NCBI GenBank assembly: GCA_000442015.1
Contig: KE561144.1
Span: forward strand, 2,048 to 32,909
DNA length: 30,862 nt
Source of the DNA: Rozella allomycis CSF55
Taxonomy: Eukaryota > Rozellomycota
Direction: 5' to 3'
This document shows positions 22,401 through 30,473 of this stretch, one piece after another. The first letter of the stretch is position 1. Each line of letters opens with the position of its first letter. Under the pieces are notes generated by a model. The model made no database searches and was not told where the DNA came from. It saw nothing but the letters and a program-made list of their open reading frames with translations. Both the position numbers and the translations under genes were made by a program.

Positions 22401-24174
22401 ATGCTCAAGCGAAAAATTCAATAATTAATAAATTTATTCAGCAAATTAAAACCGCTGAACAAGCTGTCTTGCCGCTAGACAAAAGCAATAACCCCGATGT
22501 GTATTCTGTGTCAAAGCCATTGTTGAATCAAGCGGTAAATAAATTAAAGTTTTATAAAAGTTATTTAATCTTGGGGCATCTTTAAGCAAATGGCAACAAT
22601 TTAAAGTCAAGGAGAGAAGCACTTATTCCTTGGCATTGTTTCAGAGATTAATGGCAATGCTTGAAAGTAAAGATGAACAAATCAATATGCTTGAAAACAC
22701 AATAAGGAATATTTGGAATGATTTCGACAGAAAAGTTAGAGTTGCTGGAGCTTATGAAACTGCAGACATTCATATTGATTTGTCGACTGCCAACAACGAG
22801 TTAACCGAAATTAAAAAGCAAAGAAAAATTGACGTAAATTTTGTATTTCATTTTAAAAGGAAAAAAGAATCAAAGAAGAATTAATTGAAGAATATTCTGA
22901 TCTGGTTAAAGAATTGCTAATGCAAGTTCAAGTGTTGGAGAACAGATTCAATGAATACAGGGAAAATTTATTTCATGAAACAATGATAATAATGTCTGAT
23001 GCGAAAAAAGAACAAATGAGGGTACTTTGCTGCCTCGTGTTTAATAAATTTAGGTTCTTGCAGATGGAACAATTGACACAACAAAAATGGCCAAAAAGAA
23101 GGCCAAAGAACAGTTAGAAGCTGAAACCAAATTTCAGGACCTTTTGGAAGATAACAATGAATTAAGATTAACAGTAAATACTCCTCCTTTGGATTAATAA
23201 GATTTCAAAGATGAGAACAATGCACGCGATAAAGGACATGGCTGTTAGAAATGTTTACGAAAGAAAAATTAATAAACTTTCTAAAGATTTGAAATTAACC
23301 GAAGAGAAATTGTGGGAATGTTATAGAGACTCAGAAGCGAGAGAAAGAATACTAAAACGACAATTAAATAAAGCTCAAAAGGTAGTCACTTTGTTTCTAA
23401 TATATTTAGTCTTGCGTTTTTGCTGAATCTGAAGTTGAAGAATTAAGAAAAAGATTAAAAGATGAACATCGTGAAAAACAAACATTGACGAGGACCAAAA
23501 TCACAGATGACGCCAAAATCAAGCAATTAAGCGAAAGAATTAAGAACTTGGAAAAATATGACGGTATCTATTTTAGATTCTATTTACTTAAAGGAATCGA
23601 CGTTGATAATCTATTGATTCAAATTATGGAAAAGGATAAGCAATTAGATTCTTACAGGATAGAAACAATGAGAAAGAAAGCTTACGAAAAAGCACAAGTA
23701 ATTCATCAATATATTCTTAATTTCAGGAATCTAGGAATAAAATGCTAAGTAGCTCTTCAAAAAGCATGTTGTTTGCTGCTNATGCTTAGTAGCTCTTCAA
23801 AAAGCATGCTGTTTGCTGCTGCGTTAGGACACCTTCAAACTTTGGAATTCAAATCAAATTCTAACATCGTCTCAAGCTCAGAGCAGGATCAAGAACAACA
23901 AAACAATCAATCTAAAGGTCTTCGTTTCGCTACAACTGCTGGTAACATTAAATTTTGATTTTTAAAAGAATTCATCGCGCCTAGAGTCAAAACTACTTTC
24001 AGTGCTTCAACCGCTGCGACAAGACCTACAACTTCAAGTAGGCCAAGCTCTCTGGCTAAAAGTAAAAGAAAAGACTATCTATCCATTCTGCTTGAAAAGC
24101 CGACAGTCACTGCAACTAAATCTGAAAATATCGACGCGAAAGCCAAAATTAGACCATTTACAGCCGCTAAATAA
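16472..24174 (+). CDS. Giant coiled-coil protein, CCDC162/C6orf183-like
   Basis: Twenty-one exons begin at 16472, 16916, 17041, 17180, 18225, 18438, 18844, 19159, 19512, 21165, 21399, 21615, 21839, 22561, 22860, 23054, 23202, 23410, 23594, 23727 and 23969; the stop is at 24174. After removing the two contig-joint duplicates the exons total 7032 nt, 2343 residues. The N terminus is Ser/Arg-rich with SRRTS/SRRES-type phosphosite motifs. Then comes FYYSRAMELAETSKLLLSRW, which I remember as typical of the CCDC162/C6orf183 (DUF4549) family. The middle is globular (LWELPNEFN, VIVPFREFKLFNR, DYDSVVGFMTGLKRDL). Residues about 1890-2220 form coiled coil and a basic Ser/Thr tail follows. The family name is from recall, and a flagellar role is inferred from its association with flagellated lineages. 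The intron at 21101..21164 (64 nt) is uncertain. Confidence 0.8.
19832..19909 (+). repeat. Two-unit His/Ser-rich tandem motif inside the giant gene
   Basis: The ten-residue motif HGHLQSHSSY is encoded twice, at 19832-19861 and 19880-19909 (48-nt period), in a His/Ser/Asn low-complexity linker. The codons differ between the copies, so the repeat is old or maintained at protein level. Confidence 0.8.
22279..22337. repeat. Unmerged contig overlap around N 22308
   Basis: 29 bases (22279-22307) are repeated after the N (22309-22337) with one substitution. In the giant gene this adds exactly ten codons including the N, so the frame survives, but the added residues are not real. Confidence 0.9.
23742..23820. 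repeat. Unmerged contig overlap around N 23781
   Basis: 39 bases (23742-23780) are repeated after the N (23782-23820) with two substitutions. Keeping both copies breaks the frame of the giant gene; using one restores it. Confidence 0.9.
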
Positions 24175-24326
24175 ATTTCATTTTTGTCCTTAATTGGTAA
24201 TCGAGTTTGCTCTTTCTCTGGTTGTTTATTTATTGATTGTTTATTTAACAATCATACTTCCTTTTATGGCAAGTCAATCAATACCTCTGATATAAATACG
24301 GATAAACAAACAAATCATTCCATTAA

Positions 24327-25098
24327 ATGAAACGATCACTCTTCATACACTGTGTTTTCCTCGCATCCGCCTTCACTCTAACTATTCCTGAAGTATTACT
24401 TGGTCTTGTAAATGCAGCTAGATCTTTAAATGGACTCTCTCCTCTATGTTTAGACAAGTACTTTATCTTATAGACAGGTAATAATAGTACACTCAACACC
24501 ATGGCACAACTTCACACTCAAGATCAGGCCAAGACAAACATTCTCTCCCATACTGGATCAGATGGTTCAACTATTGCGGCCAGAGCATCCAGGCAAAACT
24601 TAAAATTCATTTCCCTTGGTGAAAATGTCGCTCAAGGGTTTCCTACACCCCAATCTGGTAAGCCGGTACAATGGGAATAAAGCAGTTTTCGACGGGTGGA
24701 TGAATTCACCTGGACATAGAGCAAATATACTTAACCGAGATTATAATTCCATGGGTGTTGGTTTTGTTGGCTCATTTTGGACGCAGGATTTTGCACAGAT
24801 TCCAAACTTTTCTTGCAGGCCAACATCATCATTGTCTAATCCGATTACAAACACGACCCCTACTCCAAAAGCCTCAAATGTTACAGCAACAATTCCTTCA
24901 TCAACTGCAACACCAGTGTCCAATGGCCAAAATTTAGTGAATCAACTGATGAGTACCCAAAAACAAGAATTAAGCATTGATGATAGCTCTTCAACCAAAA
25001 CTTCTTTCGTGCCTATTAAAAGATCCAGAACTATCACTCGAATTCCAACAGTGTTGCCTGATGGGAGAAGAGCTGTTCTAATAATAAGACGCGGTTAA
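24327..25098 (+). CDS. Secreted CAP-domain (SCP/PR-1-like) protein
   Basis: Model: join(24327..24457, 24488..24657, 24683..25098), 238 residues, with introns of 30 and 25 nt. A hydrophobic signal peptide (residues 1 to about 19) precedes the CAP domain. The domain runs through LVNAARSLNGLSPLC, MAQLHTQDQ, SHTGSDGS, GENVAQG, WMNSPGHRANIL and GVGF with WTQDF, the conserved order of SCP/TAPS/PR-1 proteins, including the two cavity histidines (AQLH and SPGH). The C-terminal third is Thr/Ser/Pro-rich, probably O-glycosylated, and ends in a basic stretch. Fungal CAP proteins bind and export sterols or fatty acids or act at the host interface; no specific role can be read here. It is convergent with Dpy30, 44 bp apart. 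Confidence 0.9.
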
Positions 25099-25142
25099 AT
25101 GATTAAATTTAATAAATATTTTATGATAAACTTTAAATATCT

Positions 25143-25569
25143 TTATTGAGCTTGAACCTCAGGCATGGTAGTCTCAATGACATTTTCTGCAGGCACTTGT
25201 GGGGCGGCTTCTTTTGCTTCTATTGCCATTTCAATAGCTTCATTTTTCTCTTCTTGAACTGGGTCATTTGAATGAGTTAGCAAATACGATCCCAGAAATT
25301 GGCATCTATTTTTCAAATATAATGTAAATTATTACGGATTTAAGGGTCTCTCTTTTACAAGAATTTTCATACCTTCCGCTAGTATTGGCACAACAGTTTG
25401 ATCTAAATATGAACGAATAGGCAACGCTTGAAGATTTTGGCGATTGAGCTTGAGAATTGCATCGCGATCCAACTCGGTGTTCTATGAATAAAGTATAACT
25501 ATTTTTTACTTCAGGTTGAGATATGTCAGTTGTGGACTGTTGAAGAGTTGACATGTCCTGTTCTGTCAT
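25143..25569 (-). CDS. Dpy30/Sdc1 subunit of COMPASS-type histone methyltransferase
   Basis: Model: complement(join(25143..25305, 25336..25481, 25510..25569)), 122 residues, with introns of 30 and 28 nt. The Dpy30 dimerisation motif is clear: [18 protein letters not shown], then [10 protein letters not shown] joined across the second intron to CQFLGSYLL. Dpy-30 forms a helical-bundle dimer that binds the Ash2 C-terminal motif in Set1/COMPASS (H3K4 methylation); the same fold docks on AKAP-like proteins in cilia. The C-terminal 40 residues are an acidic Glu/Ala-rich tail not typical of the short animal protein. It starts 32 bp from the divergent PPCS ATG. Confidence 0.92.
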
Positions 25570-25601
25570 TTTCAAATTTACGCCGAAATTTCCTTGCGAG
25601 G
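25570..25601. promoter_or_regulatory. 32-bp divergent start region, DPY30 / PPCS
   Basis: Only 32 bases lie between the two start codons. At least one promoter must therefore lie inside the opposite gene's coding region, or the pair is driven from a single bidirectional element. Confidence 0.5.
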
Positions 25602-26684
25602 ATGAATCCTTTCCCCAAGATAGCTCTTGATGAGACTGAAAAAACTCGCGATCAAAAAGATATTATTAAACAATTCATAGAGAAAAATGCATGTGAAAGG
25701 ATCGTTATTGTAACAGTAAGTATTTTAGGTGCGATTGATAGAGTGGAGGAACAACGGTGCCTCTAGAGAAAAATATGGTGCGGTACCTGGACAATTTTTC
25801 TGCTGGTACACGAGGCGCTGTCTCAACTGAATATCCTTTTTGTTTTTTTCTAAAATATTAGACAGGTTCTCCTTAATTGGTTACATGGTTCCTTCGACAC
25901 GATTATGCTGTTATATTCATGCATAGACATTACAGCCTTCAACCTTTCAGTCGACACTTCACACATGCAACGAATTGCTTCTTAGATTTGTTGGATATTG
26001 AAGACCGTGATGAAGATATTAAAAGTAGAGTTGAATTCAATCCTATATATAGTCAAAAATCAATATGAAAGTCTGAAAAATATTTTAAAAGAATATCAAA
26101 GAGTAATGGACTATGTAATTAAGCAAAGGTTAAAGAAAGTGGAAAATTGTTAATGGTGACCTATTCAACTGTTTTCGATTATCTAAGCATGCTGCGGCTT
26201 ATAGCCGAATTTTTAGTCCCATATGATGCTCAGGCAATGTTTTACTTGGCGGCAGCTGTATCTGATTACTACATGCCGTTTGAAGACCTTCCACAGCATA
26301 AAATTCAGTCATCAAAAAACGGTCTTGAATTAAAGTTAACTTGTGTGCCCAAAATTATAAAAGAAGTAGCTTCATTGTGCAAGAATTCTTACATTGTCAC
26401 GTTCAAGGTAACTAAATCATTCAAGTATTTTGGAGCTAGAAACAGATCCGAGCCTACTCGATTCCAAGAGCGAAGAAGCGTTATCAAATTATGGACATCA
26501 AGCAGTCATTGGAAATATTTTAAGTCAAAGGAAAATGTCTGTAAATATTTATAGAAGAGATTATGACACCGTTAATATAACATTAGATGATTCTAAATTA
26601 GAGCAAAATACCGAGATTGAACAGCTAATTGTAGAAAAATTAATAGAATTTCATACTAAATGGATTAATAGAAGTATTATTTAA
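25602..26684 (+). CDS. Phosphopantothenate-cysteine ligase (eukaryotic PPCS)
   Basis: Model: join(25602..25715, 25742..25830, 25885..26024, 26053..26102, 26129..26407, 26436..26684), 306 residues. The enzyme couples 4'-phosphopantothenate to cysteine, step two of coenzyme A synthesis from pantothenate. Landmarks: [59 protein letters not shown], and the C-terminal [11 protein letters not shown]. Length matches human PPCS. Four introns are ordinary 26-28 nt GT-AG introns. The second, 25831..25884, begins ATATCCTTTTT and ends AC, and only removing it exactly there keeps the conserved segment STE-WFLRHDY in frame, so I call it a U12-type AT-AC intron. Confidence 0.93.
25831..25884 (+). other. Probable U12-type AT-AC intron in the PPCS gene
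   Basis: The 54-nt intron starts ATATCCTTTTT, which equals the U12 donor consensus ATATCCTT. It contains CTCCTTAAT at 25869-25877 (U12 branch consensus TTCCTTRAY, eight of nine matching) and ends in GGTTAC, giving an AC acceptor. The branch A lies about 8 nt from the acceptor. Splicing joins GA to A and restores a Glu codon in frame. No GT-AG alternative works, because a TAA in the required frame is followed by no AG before the conserved coding sequence. Confidence 0.85.
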
Positions 26685-26742
26685 AATAAACAATACCCGT
26701 TTGCTTATTAAGTTATTAGTCTGAAAATTCGCGTATTATCTT

Positions 26743-27081
26743 ATGTCGTTACGGGTGAACCAACAGCTTTTACGCCAAAAACAGCAGTCTCAGCAAGAAG
26801 AGGAAATAGAAAAAACTCAGAGACTCATAAAGTCACTTTTTCCTCCCATCGATCGGGATTACAATTGGGCAGTTGCATGGCATGACCCGATATCTCAAAG
26901 TATGCAAAGGATTTTCAATAATGAAAATTTTGATGTGCCTATCAATGAAGACTTTAATTACAAGTCTAGATTTCCGCCGTCGTTTCAACTCGAGCGAGAA
27001 CTAACATTACGAAGGCTAAAGGAGGAGGAAGAAAACAAAAAGCAAGCATCATCAGTCTATAAAATGTATAGAATTGAAAGT
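26743..27081 (+). CDS. Hypothetical protein, 3' end lost at a contig joint
   Basis: An open frame of 113 codons from an ATG at 26743 runs straight into the N at 27082 without a stop. The protein is charged and Gln/Glu-rich, with coiled-coil-like ends (QLLRQKQQSQQEEE near the start, ERELTLRRLKEEEENKK near the end) around a segment FPPIDRDYNWAVAWHDPISQ. I do not recognise the family. The sequence after the N is a copy of the GPHR 3' end and cannot be its continuation, so the real C terminus is unknown. It starts 58 bp after the PPCS stop. Confidence 0.6.
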
Positions 27082-27083
27082 NG

Positions 27084-27494
27084 TTAGTCGGGATACTAAT
27101 ATTCACGTCTGTTAGGGGGTTACTGTTGCAATTAATTAAGGTAACATTGAATTACTAAAACCAGTAGTTTTTCCGATCATACTCAAACCAAGAGCGCTCA
27201 GGAATAATGGTTCTATTTTCAGCACAAATAATGGGAATGTATTTTCTTTCTTCGGTTATCATGCTTCGCATGAATTTGCCTGCAGAATACAGGACGATCA
27301 TAGTTGACGTTCTCTCGGACATAAAGTTTGACTTTTACCACAGATGGTTTGACGTTATATTTCTGATATCAGCTGTGACGTCTGTAATTATAATATATGT
27401 GAATCAAAGCAAGTCAACAATAATCAAATAAAGCTAATTTAATGGAATTGCATTTATTTCTTATCAATTAAGTATTAATGACGTCAATTGCTTA
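27084..27494 (+). repeat. Inverted copy of the GPHR gene 3' end, bracketed by Ns
   Basis: These 411 bases are the reverse complement of 30411-30821 with, by my reading, eight substitutions and no indel. They include the same coding end of a Golgi pH regulator (exon up to 27140, a 27-nt intron 27141..27167, final exon 27168..27431). The copy extends from one N (27082) to the next (27495), so the duplicated unit is essentially a complete small contig. The likeliest explanation is an allelic contig placed wrongly and in the wrong orientation, rather than a real second gene piece. Confidence 0.88.
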
Positions 27495-27619
27495 NCTACA
27501 TTCTCAACAAAGCCAATGTTGTAACTTGTATAGGCTCATTATGAATAAAGAATAGAAATTATAATCCGAGTATTAATATGATCTTTCTTTAATTTACCAT
27601 CCAAATTTAGTGAGATAAA

Positions 27620-27724
27620 CTAAACTAGGGAGGTTCGTCGCACTTCGCAGTCGTGGAAGCCTAATTCAATCAAATTCTCAAGAATATTTTCGGGAAGTTC
27701 AAAGTTGATTAAATTTAAAAGCAT
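27620..27724 (-). CDS. Possible N-terminal exon of an unknown gene
   Basis: A minus-strand frame from an ATG at 27724 reads LPENILENLIELGFHDCEVRR and ends at a TAG at 27620, where GTTTAG could instead be a splice donor. It would be divergent from the kinase gene that starts 77 bp away. It heads towards the contig joint at 27495, so the rest of the gene may be missing. No family is recognised. The remainder of 27496-27801 shows nothing else. Confidence 0.3.
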   Translation of the reverse strand: MLLNLINFELPENILENLIELGFHDCEVRRTSLV

Positions 27725-27801
27725 TAAATATTAATTATTGCAATTTAATTTTCCCAATGTGACTAAAACGTGACAGTGTTCCTACCTTGCCACAGTCAGG
27801 G

Positions 27802-29009
27802 ATGTTTCTTTTGTTCTTGCTTTTTGTATTGAAACTAGTAATCACTAATCCACCTCCTCCATTGGGAAGGTTCCCGCTGGACCACCCATACATAGTAAGT
27901 TGCATTAATTACAATTTTGAGAATCGGGCACCTAAAGTTTGGTTAATGAAAAATTGTAAAACAAGCATGACAGATTATGATGTCATAGATGAACTTCAAG
28001 TTACGTCGTAAAAATACATTATTGATCCTATTGAAAGTGCCCACAATAAATTCTACATTGTGGAAAACAAGATTACTGGAGACTTGGTAAGTATTTTTTG
28101 AAAAAGTGAAAGTTCATCAGGAAAGATCTAAATTTCTTGCATGAGAAGTTGATGCCTTTGCAAATTCGAGATCGAGGTGCACAATTCGCTCATGAAATTT
28201 ATTTATCATTAAACGTTCAACATAAATACATACTTCAAAGTAAGGAGTGTGGTTATCACGGAGAATTCGTGTCGGTAAGTCACATATATTGACTAAATGA
28301 GCTTTATATACCGTATATTAAAGGCACTGACTTATTTGATGCTCTATTTTCAAAGCATCGAATACTGAAAGACACGGAGAAGCTAGCTGCCTTGGTATCG
28401 ATAAATATTTTGAACGCACTCTCTTATTTAGAAAAGGAATCGATTGCTCATAGGGATATTAAGCCTGAAAATATCATGGTAGACTTTGATGGAAACATGT
28501 TTCTAAGTAAGAATAGAGCTAAATATTAATGCAGTCGACTTTGGTCTTTCTGAAAGCATGTTAAATACCAGATGCATTAATCCTTCTGGAACCCAAGGAT
28601 TTCTATCTCCAGAATGCTTTAACAGAGATTTATATTGCAGAGAGTCATTATCGAAGGTAATACTTTGGTGTGGTGTGGTAAGAATAGTCCGATATTTGGT
28701 CACTTGGTTGTGACGTTATTAAATATTCTAACTCGTCAAAACCCCTTTGAAAGATGGAGACTCTTGAGTGATAAATTTGATGCCAGTGTATTCAATGATG
28801 CAGAAACTTTAATAGACTCGGTGTCTACAATGATTTCAACTGGCATGAAGGATCTATTAATGCAAATGCTTACCATGGATTGTGATAAGCGACCTAGAGC
28901 AGATGATTTATTAAACGTAAAGGTTTAATTCAACCGTCTTTAGCATCCAATATTGAAATCATATGAGGAATACAACAAACCCGAAGTTATCAAAGAATTG
29001 ATATTTTAA
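27802..29009 (+). CDS. Divergent protein kinase with hydrophobic N terminus
   Basis: Exons: 27802..27894, 27922..28007, 28038..28086, 28113..28274, 28302..28506, 28535..28656, 28688..28916 and 28944..29009, with introns of 26-31 nt. Catalytic landmarks: FIRKDLN (probable ATP-binding Lys), [44 protein letters not shown] and CDKRPRADDLLN. The glycine-rich loop is degenerate (VTSAHNKFYIV). The N terminus, MFLLFLLFVLKLVIT, looks like a signal or anchor segment. The seventh exon carries one extra base: after SDIWSLG the frame must shift by one near 28708 to continue VTLLNIL. This may be a sequencing error or an inactivating change. The subfamily is not clear. It is convergent with the protease gene, 12 bp apart. 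Confidence 0.8.
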
Positions 29010-29021
29010 AAGAATAAATTT

Positions 29022-30337
29022 TTATTCAAAGAGTTCATTGGTATTTAGAAGGGCATTGATTGTGCGCTTTGGCAAACCTTTAATGACATCTTTGGTAGAA
29101 TCTGAAACCAATTCCTTTTTCAATTGGGTTGGATTAAGATCTTGAATGGCCAAGTAAAGGGCAATTACACCAGCAACATGGGGAGTAGCCATGGAAGTAC
29201 CCGAGATGACATTCACAGCGTCAGTATCACCAATCCATGCAGATGCAATGTCGACTCCAGGTGCATGAATATTTACACATTCACCNGATCAGTAGCACCA
29301 ACAGTGATAGCATATTGACTTGCGGCAGGGCTTGTATTACATGCGTCTTGATTTTCATTTCCAGCAGCTACAGCGAAATGGACTCCTTTCTTAACAGCTA
29401 CATCAACAGCACGGTCTAGTGAAGGTGATCTTCCTCCACCCAATGACATGGAAGCCACTGATTTTGCCTTGGGATTTTTCAAGTGTTCTTTAACAACCCA
29501 TTCAATTCCTCCAACAACTCCTGACATTGATCCAGAGCCGCCTGAGCTTAAAACTTTAACTGCAATCAAGTTCACATTTTTTGCTACACCAAAGTCTTTT
29601 CCTCCAATAGTGCCCGCACAATGAGTTCCATGACCATTACCATCAAAGTCTCCTTCCCAGCTAATGAAAGATGTTCCCCATTTTGCACGACCTTCAAATT
29701 GACTGTGTTCAACATAAATTCCTGTATCAATGACATAGACATCAATCCCATTGCCAGCAGAGACTGGGTATGAGTAGTTTCCATATGCTTCTGGAATTGG
29801 GCGAGAAGAAACTCTGGAAATACCCCATCTAACTTGATAAACATTTTAACTAATTACGGTGCATTTTCTTGTACACTTGGACGTTGACGGGGAAAGAATG
29901 AGTCCTTTTCTTGTACAATTTCTTCTTCCAAATATCTGACTGCCAATCTTTCACGGTTGCTTGATTTCATATGTTTAGGAATATACATTCCAACCGTTAC
30001 AACCTATTACAGTATTATTTGACTTTATTACTTGGTCATGTTCAATATATTCAATCGCATCATTATGACGCAACTTTTCCAGCACTTGGTCGTTAAATGT
30101 TCCAGCATATCCCTTTAGTTTGTCTGTATTATAAACATGGGTAATAGTTGATTCAGGATGATCTTCAAGAACGCTTTGAATCCATTTGTGATGTTCTTCA
30201 ACAGCAGCGGTGGACACATCATCATGCTTTAAAGAGACAATGTACCTGCCCGGAATGATTTGAGAACCAGGGTGAAATATAATGTCATGGCGAGCTAATG
30301 CCAAAACGGCCAATGCAAGGAAAACGATGCACTTCAT
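29022..30337 (-). CDS. Secreted subtilisin-like serine protease (S8, proteinase K type)
   Basis: Exons: complement(join(29022..29828, 29858..30003, 30032..30337)), with introns of 29 and 28 nt. A signal peptide ([15 protein letters not shown]) precedes an inhibitor I9 propeptide ([21 protein letters not shown]) and a Glu-rich linker. The catalytic domain begins near [12 protein letters not shown]. The triad is visible: Asp185 in VIDTGI, His217 in [11 protein letters not shown] and Ser in [12 protein letters not shown]; the oxyanion region is [10 protein letters not shown]. This is the proteinase K branch of secreted fungal endopeptidases. The N at 29286 falls between VGATD and [10 protein letters not shown], where about a dozen residues normally present are missing and the frame shifts, so the total length cannot be given. 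Confidence 0.93.
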
Positions 30338-30473
30338 CAGAGGTAATATGACAAGGGTCTTTGATTAGCTAAGCCCTTTTATTGTCACCATCAGTAAAAT
30401 TCAGAAATGATAAGCAATTGACGTCATTAATACTTAATTGATAAGAAATAAATGCAATTCTATCAAATTAGCT

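Noticed and set aside
25831-25884. A GT-AG intron (for example 25841 or 25855 region to ATTAG or ACAG) in PPCS
   Set aside because: All GT-AG choices leave a TAA in the needed frame or lose the conserved segment before DYAVIFMHR. Only the AT-AC borders restore the frame.
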